A DNA stretch of 64,000 nucleotides from Parapristionchus giblindavisi (taxonomy: Eukaryota > Nematoda > Chromadorea > Rhabditida > Diplogasteridae). The stretch is taken from positions 182,500-246,499 of the forward strand of contig CALSFV010000385.1 of assembly GCA_943737045.1 (NCBI GenBank). The letters are read 5' to 3'. Each line of letters starts with the position of its first letter. Positions within the stretch are counted from its first letter, which is position 1. Positions 23,181 through 35,800 of this stretch are shown one piece after another. Made by a program: the position numbers and the translations under genes. The notes beneath the pieces are model-generated. The model saw nothing but the letters and a program-made list of their open reading frames with translations, was not told where the DNA came from and did not search any database.

Positions 23181-26100
23181 ATGGCTCGGCCACCTCCGAC
23201 GCGTTTTCCCAGTCTAGAAGCAGAACCTAAGTCATACATATCGGGTACTGTACTATGAACACATTGATTTAGTTTAAACGCTTTGATCTTTCTCTCTATT
23301 CATGATCTAAGAAAAGGATGGAACGCATCAATATTTACACTATATTATGACTATATTTTGATTGAATAGAGGGGAGTGTCCATGATAGTCAATCAACTCT
23401 AATCCATATATAACCATCCATCTATCTATCCATTCATTCATTTATATTCAGCAGTTCCTCCAGCGTATCGTACATTAACCAACACAGCTTCAAGTGATTC
23501 ATGGTCTGAATATTCTAATGAGAAGAAGAGAGCTTCATGGACTAATCTCGTTGATTCTAATGAAAATCTCAATAAATATCGAGTGAATCAATACCCAAAA
23601 GTCCATGATAATACGATGATGCAGAGACATGTGAGTTGATGACCTTCTTTGACCACCAAATCACTGGTGACCCAGTCAAATTTTCGAAAGAAGTTCCTGG
23701 TTGCTCTTGCTTGTGCTGGTTTATTAAGATCAACCTATTTTTGTGTAGATGATTGGAGTAATAATTCTCAAGCATTTTACACTATTTTATCTTGCCCTTT
23801 GAAATAGAGTCAAAATCAATCCGTGCTAACAAATATATAATACACTTTAATAAATGGGGAATATTGATCATATTGAAGTAAATGATTACAGACCTATTTC
23901 GGTTCAGCTTGTCAAGTGGGACAGACAACATCAGCTCCATTAGCACGACAAAGTTCATCAATGTCAAATATGAGTGATGTCATCTCATTTGCTATGGTAT
24001 TATTAGTTTATCGACCTTTATCAAGCACAGAACCATAGGGGAGGGAATGGTTGCCACTAAACGACTGATTAGTCTGGGCACGTTAGTTTAGACAGTACAA
24101 TAAGGGTGAAAGAGAGATTACGGATGCGCCCATGAGGATTCGAACCTGCGCCCCCTTCTGGATGGACAGTCACTCGAGTTACCATTAGGCCATGCGAACA
24201 TCTTTCATTTCAATGCGCTCGTGTAAAAGGCGAGGATATAAAAAGAGCGAGGCGAATGCCAGACGGGTTTGAGCGAGAGGTAGTTGAGATAGGAAAGAGT
24301 GGAATTGAAGAGTTAACGTGTATTTCGCTATTTATGGTGTATTTTATTACCATATATTTCGGAAAGCTCGCCTGCTTAGCAGTTGCGCCGTTTTGTAATT
24401 GGTGTAGAGTTCTATTTCCCGGCTAGTGTACAGGCTCTGTTATAATTGAACTAACGTGGGGCGTGCTGAGGTCCCATACAAGGGGTATTTCTATCTTAAA
24501 TAATTCTTCGTTCATCTTCTTGTGATCAGCTACTGAAGACTTTATTCAAAATCAAAGCCGCTACACTTGATCCTTTTCGAGTAGTGAATCATGAAAGAGA
24601 ATTCAGAAAATAGATATAGATAACCCACGAAGTCCTCGCTCAATACTTCGTCAGCAATTGCTTTATGGAAGGCATACCACTCCAGACTTGCCTATGGTCT
24701 TCTAGGAGGGGATCCTTTTACGTTGTTGATGTTTATTCGGTGAGAGAAGAACAGACGAACGAGAGATGAACCGCTCACAACCGAGACAAACGCAAAGAAT
24801 GTCTCAATGCAAGAATGCAAAAGAATGCAAGAAAAGAAAGAAAGAAGAATGAAGATTGCTATGGTATGTTATCTTCAATCTACTATATGTTCTATCAAGA
24901 GTTCTTTCCGTTGTTAAGAAAGCATATATTCTCCCTTCCTATTGACACCTCCTCCCTTGTTGATCTCCAATGGTCACATCTTCATCCCCTTGTACCTCTC
25001 TAATCCATCTACACGTGTCATACTCACTATGATCATCACCTTCATTGTTTACTTCTCCTTCATCTCCTCATCCTCTCACCAATATCCCCTCTACCTTCTT
25101 CTATCTTGTATCGACGTTACCTCCACCTTCTGTTTATTTGCATAGACTGGACACAGCATAAGGGGGAGTAGAAGCGCTGCCAGAGTGACACAGAAGGGGT
25201 AGAGGGAGAGGGAGAGGGAGAGGGAGAGGGAGAAGTGAGTGGTACAAATCGAAACTGCACCCTTTCATAGTACTCATCTTACATCCGTTGTGAACAAAGA
25301 TGGACACTTCTAAAGAGAATAAGAAGAAAGAGAATAGAGATAGAAGTGAATGATAAGATATCCAAAGGAACAATGAAGATACTTCACTCTAGTCTATTCA
25401 TCTATTGATTCCGTGTACAACAATAGTAGACATATACATCAATTGATAGAGTTAAATGGGAGTATTACACAAATGGGAACGTTCCTCCATCAAAGATGGA
25501 GGATCTAGAATAATAGTTCAAATAGGTTTCATTCATCGTATACTATGAACTAAATCGGATCAATTCAATGTCATTCGTACATCCACTCATTTAAATTTTT
25601 ACATTAAAAAAAACATTTAATCCCTTAATCGAGATCAACTAAGCGTCGGGTCACCGTATCTGTAGTAAAATGAGATAATTCATGATGACATCCATTCATA
25701 ATTGTAGCCAAAAGGAGCCCTTCCTGTTCATGCAGAACCAGTGATACTTCATGATCAACAAGGATATCCTCCATCTGAATCCCTTGCTCCTCTTCCTCCT
25801 ATTGATGTTAGACCTGATGTTACTCCACCAACAAAGAGGAATCGATTACAAGAATTGAAAGCAATGTAAGATCATCCTATTCAAATCATATAGAGTTATA
25901 AAGAATACAAAGATTCATAATAATAATAATAATAATATTATTCATTATAGGTGTTGTCGTCCTCGATTAACTCTTCTCTGTTTTGTCGCTCTTCTTCTTC
26001 TCATCATCGCAGCGATCATTGCCATAGTTGTGACACAGGCACTCTCTCTTCCAAAGGTTCCATCGGGGGTATAGCTCAGGGGTAGAGCGCTCGCTTTGCA

Positions 26101-28831
26101 TGCGAGAAGTCTGGGGTTCGATTCCCCATACCTCCATTAAACTTTTGCGGATTTTTACAGACCCTACAAATGATGTGGCAAGCACCAGCAGCATACCGGG
26201 GTGATCAGAATGCTGCCAATCATATAGATATGAACGCTGAAGTACCTGATCGGATACGATTCGAATTGAAAGGAGCTATGCCTTTCAAGGAAAACTTTAT
26301 CGCTTATTATGATTTCAAATCGGTAAGTTTCCAAAGTGATTAGTCTCCATTATCTACTGTATCATTCTAGGGTAAAGCAGTAGTCGTTGATGAAGCACTC
26401 AAAAAGAATGGAAATGTTTTCTCTTGCTTCGTTCTTGCCATTGATCCCAAAGTCGCTCCAAACTATCAGGAAATGATCAAGACTGCTTCTAGATCTAAAT
26501 CAGTATGAGGATATCAATCATTGACATATATCACTAATGAATTCAATTCTAGCGAATCTCTCAAACAGAAGGATGGGATGAGGAATGGACATTTGTTCCA
26601 TCTCCATTGAATTCAATGACTGCTAAGGCAATGTTCAATCCACCCATACCTGAATGTATCAATGCACGATGGATACAATTGGATCAATCTAATATGGATC
26701 AGAGAAGTATATCATCCATTTAAATCAATAAATCATGATTACAGTACTCTCGAAACACTAACTAATAAAGGTTATATTACAGGTCGAAAGTGTACAGAAT
26801 GTCATGATTTCTGTTTACCTGAATTTGGTATTCAAGGAAATGCTGATGGATATCTCAATATTGTTCATCGTAATTGTTTCTATCTATTTGTTCCTGAATG
26901 GAGAAGTTATGCACAATCAAATACCATGGATCAGGTACAGTAATCTGTCCAATCACATTTTATTGATCTCTCTTTCCATTCAAGAACCAGCGAGACTTCG
27001 AAGCATTCTACCGTAATCGTAATGCCCAAAACGGAGATGCTACCGGATCAAAGTGGATTCCCCTTGCAGGCGTTTCTAATCGTAAGTTATCGATTGATTA
27101 CGGTAATATGTGAATACCGTACTCTCTATTCAGAACAAGGATACAATATGATGACTACGGTACTTCCTCCATCTCCTCAAATGATTCCATCTCCTAATAA
27201 TCCAAATGGAGGATATTCTATGCAGCCATATGGATTACCAAATGCTAATGTTAATCAACAACAGAATCAGAATGGATATCAACCATATGGAATGCAACCT
27301 AATCAAGGTATTCATATCTTAAATATCCAACTTATTCTTTTAACTCACCTTCCGTACAATAATGTAGATATAATATCAGTAAGAAATAGTTATATCAAAT
27401 TTGACTATCCACTCGATCAAACATGATACTTAATTATAAGTTATCTTAAATCATACTACAAACTGTGTATACTATAGGAGTGACCAATGGAGGAGGATTT
27501 GTTTCTAATCCAAGTAATATAAATCAAAATAGTGTCTATCAGAATGGAATGAATGGAATGTCTCAACAGGTTACATCATATCCTAATCTTTTCACAAATG
27601 GATTCACATTAGATAGAGCATAATGATTCTTCTTTGAAGATGGCGAATAACCTTCAATCAACTGGTACAAATGCACTGAATACATTGGGAAATGTAGCTA
27701 CAGGAATAGGTCAAGGAGTATCTAATGTCTACAGTAATCTACAAAATGTGGGAGCTGAAGTGGGAAGAACAGTCAATCAGGTATTGTACATATCGTAAGT
27801 ATCTAATCAATTAATCTATTATAGGCAGTTGATTCATTCGGCAATGTTCTGAACAACGCTCAAAACTCCATCTCAGGAGTGGTTAATCTTCCCCAAGCGG
27901 GTAGTGGTACCGGATCAAATATGGGTTATGGACGTGTACCAATGGGTTACGGTACCGGATCGGGAACACCCTCGGGTACTCTTGACTGGAATAATGGAGG
28001 AAACGGTAAGTAATCGATACTGAACTATGATAGAGCACGGTATTGATTAAGGTCAACAACAGTCATCATCTCCACAACAGACAACATATCCTGGTGGATA
28101 TGTACCTGATGTACTCAAATCAACCAATCTCGATGCTGGAATACCAGGAGTGAATAATCCCATCTATTACAACAATCCTAATGAAAGGTGCACAATATAC
28201 TTCCAATCCCATAGTCCAAAGATAAACTAATCAATAGTCATGCATTAAAGAAATCAATAGTCATGCATTACAGTAATCAATATTAATGCATTAAAGTAAT
28301 CAATAACTTACAGAATGGGTGGATTAACTGGATATGCTCCTAATGTCGTTCCTTCCTCTTCCAATGGTGGTTCGATGCAACAAACCAATGATCCTCGTCA
28401 GGTATTGATTGGATACTGTAATAAATGAATATATTATTGATTAATTCTAGATGGCAGGAGTGGTAGGTATGACGTCATCATCTCAATCAATCAATGGAAT
28501 TCCTCCATCATCAGGGTATGTACCCGATGTAGTACCATATCAACCATCTAATAACAACAACGTCAACTTCGGTAGAGGACGATAAACAAAATGTGTGTAT
28601 CTCTATCATTTACTCAATCAATCAATCAATAATTGCAGTAGATCATTGATGGAGACTATCACTCCATTACCTCCTCTAATGTGGATAACTTCTCCACCAA
28701 CAACTACACCTCATTACGGTTATGTCCCTGATGTCTCTCCCAATGTTATACCCAATAATAGTAATGTAGAGGCACCTTATGGAACTCGATATATTATACG
28801 AGGACAGAGTCTACCAGGAACCCAATACTAA
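23181..28831 (+). CDS. Unrecognised single-pass membrane protein with GYVPDV repeats, about 751 aa
   Basis: Exons: 23181-23244, 23452-23630, 23892-23996, 25708-25865, 25951-26056, 26161-26322, 26371-26502, 26553-26706, 26783-26934, 26985-27081, 27134-27307, 27478-27569, 27640-27780, 27825-28005, 28052-28187, 28314-28401, 28451-28585 (stop). An alternative end uses the donor at 28515 and a last exon 28639-28831. The first 170 residues are Ser/Pro-rich. One membrane segment (LTLLCFVALLLLIIAAII) lies near 176-195, then a folded-looking region with CTECHDFC, then a Gln/Asn/Gly/Pro-rich tail with GYVPDV, GYAPNV and GYVPDV motifs. This suits a type II cell-surface or cuticle-associated protein, but the function is unknown. 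Intron 3 is 1.7 kb and intron 5 contains a tRNA-Ala. Confidence 0.85.
24123..24202 (-). other. tRNA-like sequence in intron
   Basis: On the minus strand it has an A box TGGCCTAATGG and a B box GGTTCGAATCC. The T stem pairs only in part and the acceptor stem is imperfect in either register. It resembles tRNA-Arg-type sequences but is probably a pseudogene or SINE head within the 1.7-kb intron 3. Confidence 0.5.
26065..26136 (+). tRNA. tRNA-Ala (anticodon TGC)
   Basis: Full cloverleaf: acceptor GGGGGTA with TACCTCC and discriminator A; A box TAGCTCAGGGG; anticodon stem CTCGC/GCGAG around loop TTTGCAT; T arm with GGTTCGATTCC. It sits inside a 104-nt intron (26057-26160) of the membrane-protein gene on the same strand. 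It starts 8 nt after the 5' splice site and ends 24 nt before the 3' splice site. A TTTT run at 26142 could terminate Pol III. Confidence 0.97.
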
Positions 28832-29843
28832 TTGAAATATACATAATAGCCATTTCATATTGATATAATCAGCGCTGAATATATACTAGTCATTATAATA
28901 ATATTAATAACTTATTCCGTTCTTTTACAGTCTATTATCTTTCTCAAGTCAGGTTTTACACTCTTTCATTAATTATTAGTATCTTCCAATTCCCTACAGT
29001 ACCCCTACCGTATCCCTTCCCCAAAGCTTCTGTGAAACGCTGGTGCTGACCATACTTACATCATCTCATTGAGCTCATTATTATTAATTAATATAATAAT
29101 ATATAAATATATTGTAATGATAGTAAAGAATGCGATATGGACGCTATTTCGTGTCTTCATACATATTGTAAATGTAATTGAGGATACTTTATCATGCTAT
29201 ATTGTATGGCAAATTTTGAAGATGATAAAGATATTACAAATATGAATGGAGAATGGAAAGAGTTGAAGAATTGTCAATTGATTCTATAAAGAATGAAGGA
29301 AGTGAACATAGAGAGATATGAGGATATAAGATGAAAGGCACTAAACAATAGAAGGAACACGATATGAGATGGCAGATGATAATGATGATGAGGATACTGT
29401 AGACTATATTATTGATTGATTATGTCAAATGAGATGATGAACAAGTGAGAATTGATTATGAATGAATGAAATAGATCATCCATCATATTACAGATGACAA
29501 TCAATATTACAACATGGGGAACAAAATAAAGTAGATATGAATGAAGTAAAGCAATATGATATAGATTGTATAAAGTATATCAATTGAATCAGATCTAAAG
29601 AATAAAACAACAAAGAGGTATGAGCAAGAATATAATAAAGTAACAATTTCAACAGATCTAAATGTTGGATCCACTTCGAATTGAATAATAAGATAATATG
29701 AGAGTAATGAGTAAATGATCTTCTATGACACAATTAATATATATCTATGATAATAATCTCACTCTAACTATTCTATATCATATGATTCTAATCATACAAA
29801 GGATAGCAAATATGCAATAACATAGGAAAATATGTGAATAATA
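28832..29843. other. Intergenic region between convergent genes
   Basis: The 3' flanks of the membrane-protein gene (+) and iRhom (-). It is AT-rich with no convincing exon; the minus-strand frame 29488-29733 has no splice or homology support. Confidence 0.6.
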
Positions 29844-32800
29844 TTAAATAGGAAGCCATGAATCCAATTGAAGTCCTTGATTATCACAGAAATGATTACC
29901 TTCATCTGAATCATTGAAGAACTTGTACCAATTGATACAATTGAAGTAACCACACCTGAACAAAGATCAAAGATCAACCATTTTATTTGAGCATATAGAG
30001 ATCAAAGATCAAATGAAATAAGGTGAAAGATACTCACCATGAGCAGTTTAACTGCCAATTCTGGGAGAAGATAAAGTAAAGAAGTAGAAAAAGTGCAAGT
30101 ATTGATAAGACTCCAGTGAAAACAATCAATTTACGAAATACAGGACCACGTGATAGACCGACATCAGGGAAGAATACTGTAGATAATGATGATTAGAATA
30201 ATCGATACTGTAGGAGATAAGAGTATATGAGTGATCACTTACCTAATGCAGCACAAAATCCAAATATAGTACCAAAGAGCATAGCCCAATTATCGACCCA
30301 AGGAAATATTCCAACAACGAATAGAAGAAGAATCCATAATCCATTCTGAAGAAATGCCCATCCTGGTTTCAAAATATCTGCTCTACAATAGAATATATTA
30401 TATTGATTGGAACAAGTAGATCAATCGATAATTCATACCGATTACAGTATACATCAACGAATAGAGCAGCTACGATACCAGCATGAGCCCCTGATGGACC
30501 CACTTCCGGCTGAAAAAAAACAATAATTATTAAATTCAATATGTGATATATTTATAGTAATTAGTAAATTAAATAATGATATTGAAAGAGTTATAGTTCT
30601 GCGTAGCAATTATCTTACATTAAAAGGAACAAATATAGCAGAAGCGAGATTTCCTCCGACTCCAGAGATGAAATAAATGAATGCCATTCTCATCCATCCA
30701 ATATACAATTCAAGATCTCTCATGAATATCAATTGAAAGATAACTGTTACAAACAAATGGAGCACTCTGAAAATACCTATCATCATCAAATCCCTCTTTA
30801 TGAAGAACCCAGCATCGATTATAGTAATAGATGGATAGAAAAAAACTTAATGAAAGCAAGCTAACAGAAGAAACACAAAACATCAATGATAAAAAGGCAT
30901 ACCCAGCATGCAAGAATAGAGAAATGAATAATCGATAATATTGATTGGGAGATTCTCCAAATGGAATCATTCCACATATATCATGCAGGCAGTTCACCTG
31001 TAACATACAACACGTATACCGACGAACGAAACATCACTTTGGAAAAATAGCAAAAATGAAATACAAGCAAAAGGTCCCGGCCGGGATCGAACCGGCGACC
31101 TTCTGCGTGTAAAGCAGACGTGATAACCACTACACCACGAGACCACATGTATGAGTGGAAGAGGCGCAAGTAATAGAGAACTCTTGGCAAGAAGAGAGAG
31201 AATGCGATAGGAATAGATGGGAGGCGAGATAGGGAAGAGAGAAATGAAGACAAGATAAAGGCAAATAGAAGAACGAAATAAGCATGAAATTACATAATAA
31301 ATATGTAATGGAAGAAGTTGAATAGATTAATAGTAACTGACTTGTGAACAAAGTGAAGCATCTTCATGAAATATTCCATTAACAAATTCACAATATTCAC
31401 GAGTTGTGATACGACAACGACCCTTTCAATTATATCGATTATCATATATCAGTCTTATTTAGAATAAAAGATAGTCATTAGCTTCAATAAAACTACCATA
31501 TCATCAATTGAACATGTACAAATGAACAAGCGAGAAACATTGTTTCTAAGAATGTTAAAAGATGAATAAAACAACAATAATAAATGTGTACCTGTAGATG
31601 AATACAACATGGTCTTCCCTGTACTTTACAAGTTAAATGACGAGGACGAATGGAGGTCTCCCTCTCTGAGAGTTCAGTCATACACATCTGAGATGATCGA
31701 ATATAGAAGATAGGATGAACAAATGAACAATAAGAATGAAAAATAAAGTATTATATTTGTATGAATGCGAAATGTCCACACTATTCGACTAGACAATAAA
31801 GTATAAGAATAAGATAAATATAACATACGGGCCATTTTGTAATATCTTCACGTGAGAAACTATGATAGGTCGGAGATGAACAATAACTGAAATGATAATC
31901 ATTTTGTAATTATTAACGTGGATTCCATCATGTTCTATTCCCATTGTCATAGTGCAAAGCTCTATTGAGAATCTCTATTTGAGATTATAGTAAAGCTAGA
32001 TTATGCCAAGAAGGCAAGAAAAAAACTTAAATAAAAACAAAAGAATTAAAATAAAACTAACTCAGGATCGAGTCCACAAACAATCTCTGAATTCCTTTGT
32101 GTTGATAGTGATTGATGTCTAATGAGATCAGGAGATGAATGAGATTTACGAAGAACTCCAAGACGAGGAGATGATGAACGAAGTTTGATAAGTGTAGCTA
32201 GAGTACGCTGAATAAGCAATCATAGATAGAGAATATACATTGAAGAATAGATATCAAGATAACTAATATTGAATATGATGGGATGAAATAACTAACAGGA
32301 CACAATTGATCTCCAGCTTGATAACATATTCCATTTGTATGAATACAACAACCAGTATGACTGAATAGATGAATAGTCATTCATAATGATGATTCGGGAC
32401 AAAAAAAGTCAATCAAATAAGAGTAAATAGTGTTGGTACCTTTCAGCTAATCGATCCAATTCAATTCTCTTAATAATCTTCACTTCAGCTCTCATACATG
32501 GAGAATATTTAGCCCCCAATCGGATGAGATCTGCCTGTTAATACACTTATATGTACGCATTACAAATCCGCATTTAAAAAAGCAATCAGTTTTATCACTA
32601 ATTGTTAAGAGCTTCCTTTAAATAAATAAATGAATAAAAAATTAAAGTTAAACTGACAAATCCAGGTCCTAGCCATATGTTTCCTTTCTCATAAACTCCA
32701 ACCGTGATGAGAGTTTGATCAAGTGATTGAACCTAAACGCAAATAAGATCAACCATAGGTCGAATAGCTAGGTTATCGATTTTCAAAATCCGGTCAGGAT

Positions 32801-35800
32801 TTTTGATTTTTGGCAAATTTGGCTCAAAATCCGGTCAGGTTTTTCGATTTTTGTGAAATTTTTACTCAAAATCCGGTCAGGTTTTTAGATTTTTGTGAAA
32901 TTTTAACTCAAAATCCGGTCAGGCTTGGTAGTTTGTAACATACTTTTCGACCTATGAGATCAACGATTAAATATCGATCAAATATAATTATCGATTATCA
33001 TAACTTATTTTATATACACCATTATTTAAAAATTCATCAAAATCATATAAATATTATCAATACGGATAAGCGAGTATGTAGTGCACTATCTAATTCCTAA
33101 ATGATTGGCTATATTAATGAATGAAAATAAAACTCACTTCGCCTTCTTTCTTCAGTAATGAAAATGAAAATGGAACAATTCCAAATATAATAATAGATAA
33201 GAAACATATTAGAACTTGTGCCAATGTTATCCAAACAGTGAAGAATGGTCTGAAAGAGATCAAAGATCAATTTGGTCTGAAAGAGATCAGAGATCATTCA
33301 TCTACAGTATTCAAATATCCCTCACCTTTCATTAAGAGTTCTCTGATATTCATCTTTTGGTTTTGGTTTCATTTTTCGTCCAATACAACGACCAAATACG
33401 CCTTAAACAGTAAGAAGATATGATATGACAGTTGTGCTAACGAGTGAATATAAGACATGAGACATAAAAAACATGTATTCATCAACTAAAGATATCTAAA
33501 TCTAAAGTACTACACAATCTACAGTAATCCCTTCATCGACTTACGATCTCCAAAACTACCGTACTACACAATCTACAGTAATCCATTCATCAACTAAAGA
33601 TATCTCAATCTACCGTACCACACAATCTACAGTAATCCCTTCATCAACTAAAGATATCTCAATCTACCGTACTACACAATCTACAGTAATCCATTCATCA
33701 ACTAAAGATATCTCAATCTACCGTACCACACGATCTACAGTAATCCCTTCATCAACTAAAGATATATCAATCTACCGTACTACACAATCTACAGTAATCC
33801 ATTCATCAACTAAAGATATCTCAATCTATCGTACCACACAATCTACAGTAATCCCTTCATCAACTAAAGATATCTCAATCTACCGTACTACACAATCTAC
33901 AATAATCCCTTCATCAACTATATAACTCAGTATACGGTACCTTCTCCTCCTTGTCGCACTCTGTGTTGTTCAGTAGCTCCTTCTTGAACCAATCTTGCTA
34001 CATTTGATAGAACACTCATACTTTTTTCCTTCAATACAATCTATTTATATTAAAGAAATTAAGTTAATAATTATTAAAATATGTAAAAATATAAGTTTAT
34101 ATATGCACAGTAATTGTACGGTTTGGAAATGTTAATAATATCATAATGAATTAAATATAAGAATGAAGTATATTAGATACAGTATATTTAGTAGATGGAC
34201 GTCTTGGTCTTCCTCTGATGTCTCCAATAGGAGGTCGAATTGGTTCCATATCTCTTGCCATTCCTCTGCCTCTATCATCACCATCTAATCGTATCGGTCG
34301 AGGAATTAGTCCTATCAAATAGAATTGTATTAAGAACAATTCAAAGATCATTTAGAAAATTATGATAATATTACTAATTATAAGTATTCTTTCGATTCAT
34401 CTAAATACATATAAGGAATAAAGTATAATATACCATGAATGAGTGAAGGTTCAATTGTTCTCAATATAGGTATTCCTATATCTAATCCTATAATAGGTCG
34501 TGATGGACATTCTACATCGAAGAACACTTCATCTGTCCTTAATGTTGTTGCTGATGACTGAAAATATAATCAATATTGAATTAATTAATATTAAATAAAT
34601 GTAAATCATACATGAAATAATATGAAATACCCTCACATCTACCCACTGTATATGGCTCATTTTCAGGAACGATCAACTATATAAAGCTCATTTTTTATGC
34701 GAATGATTACAATTTAAGCGATAAATAACGATTTTTCTAGATGGGCCCACAATATATTTTAAAAAATCCGGTGAGGGCGCCGAAAATGTATGATGTAAAT
34801 ATAATTATATGAAAGGTACCAAGTCATCCATAGGTAGAACATTGGGTCGAGTTAGTTTAGGAGGAGGAGGAGATGGTGAGATATCCATTCGACTCACTTG
34901 AGATACTACTTTCTATAACACATATTATACATAGAAACATTCATTCTTTTTTTTTCGGCCTCTAGGGGCAATAGCTACCCCAATTCGGCACCCGACCACC
35001 CGATTTTTCCAAAAACCATTAACAAAAATGAAGTAACCAGCTATGACCATAGGTGGGCACGCTGGGGGGGAAAGGCTGTGCGCAAACCCTGGAATCGGTA
35101 GGCAAGCCTGTGCGCATGGCCATATGAAATTGTTTTTGCAGCTAATTCAACAGGAAATTTTCCAGATTTTTGCGACGCAAGGCTATGCGCAAGGCCGCGA
35201 TGGGAAGGCAAGGTTGTGTGCAAAAAATATTCGTTTTCACGCGTCCACCTATGGCTATGACCTACCCGATTTTTGAGTCAGAGCCACCCGATTTTTATTT
35301 ACAGCGGCAATACCCGCGCGCGTGTGTTCATACACTTTAATAATAGATTAAATCTATTCTTTATCAACTACTCTAGTGTAATGACTACGCAAAATACAAT
35401 AATATACTTGTAATTGGATTGGTAACTGTGAAATGAAATACAGCATAATTGAATAAATGAATCGATAACTGACCTCAGGATCAATAGCGATACTAGTTAC
35501 AAGAGAAGAAGATGGTAGTTGTTCACTATCTATTCTTGTTTCATCTCTTTCTCCAGGGGTAATATCATGAAGAAATGACTCCCTTTCATCTTCCTTTACA
35601 AGAGGCAACTGGAACATACTACATTTATACAAATAAAAATATAATGATTCGTTAAAGGGAGAGTAACCTTTGTCAATATATTCGTTTAACTCGTGGGGAC
35701 TCTCACCACGACGTTACAATGGTGGTAATAATCAAACACATTTAGTGACTTTTGCATACATTGGTAAGCAAAAGTTATTGAATGCTTTCATATGTTCTCT

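Noticed and set aside
24123..24202. Functional tRNA gene
   Set aside because: Boxes A and B are present but acceptor and T stems do not pair well in either register.
33475..33925. CRISPR-like array
   Set aside because: The repeats are contiguous with no unique spacers, sit in an intron of a eukaryotic gene, and form a simple tandem array.
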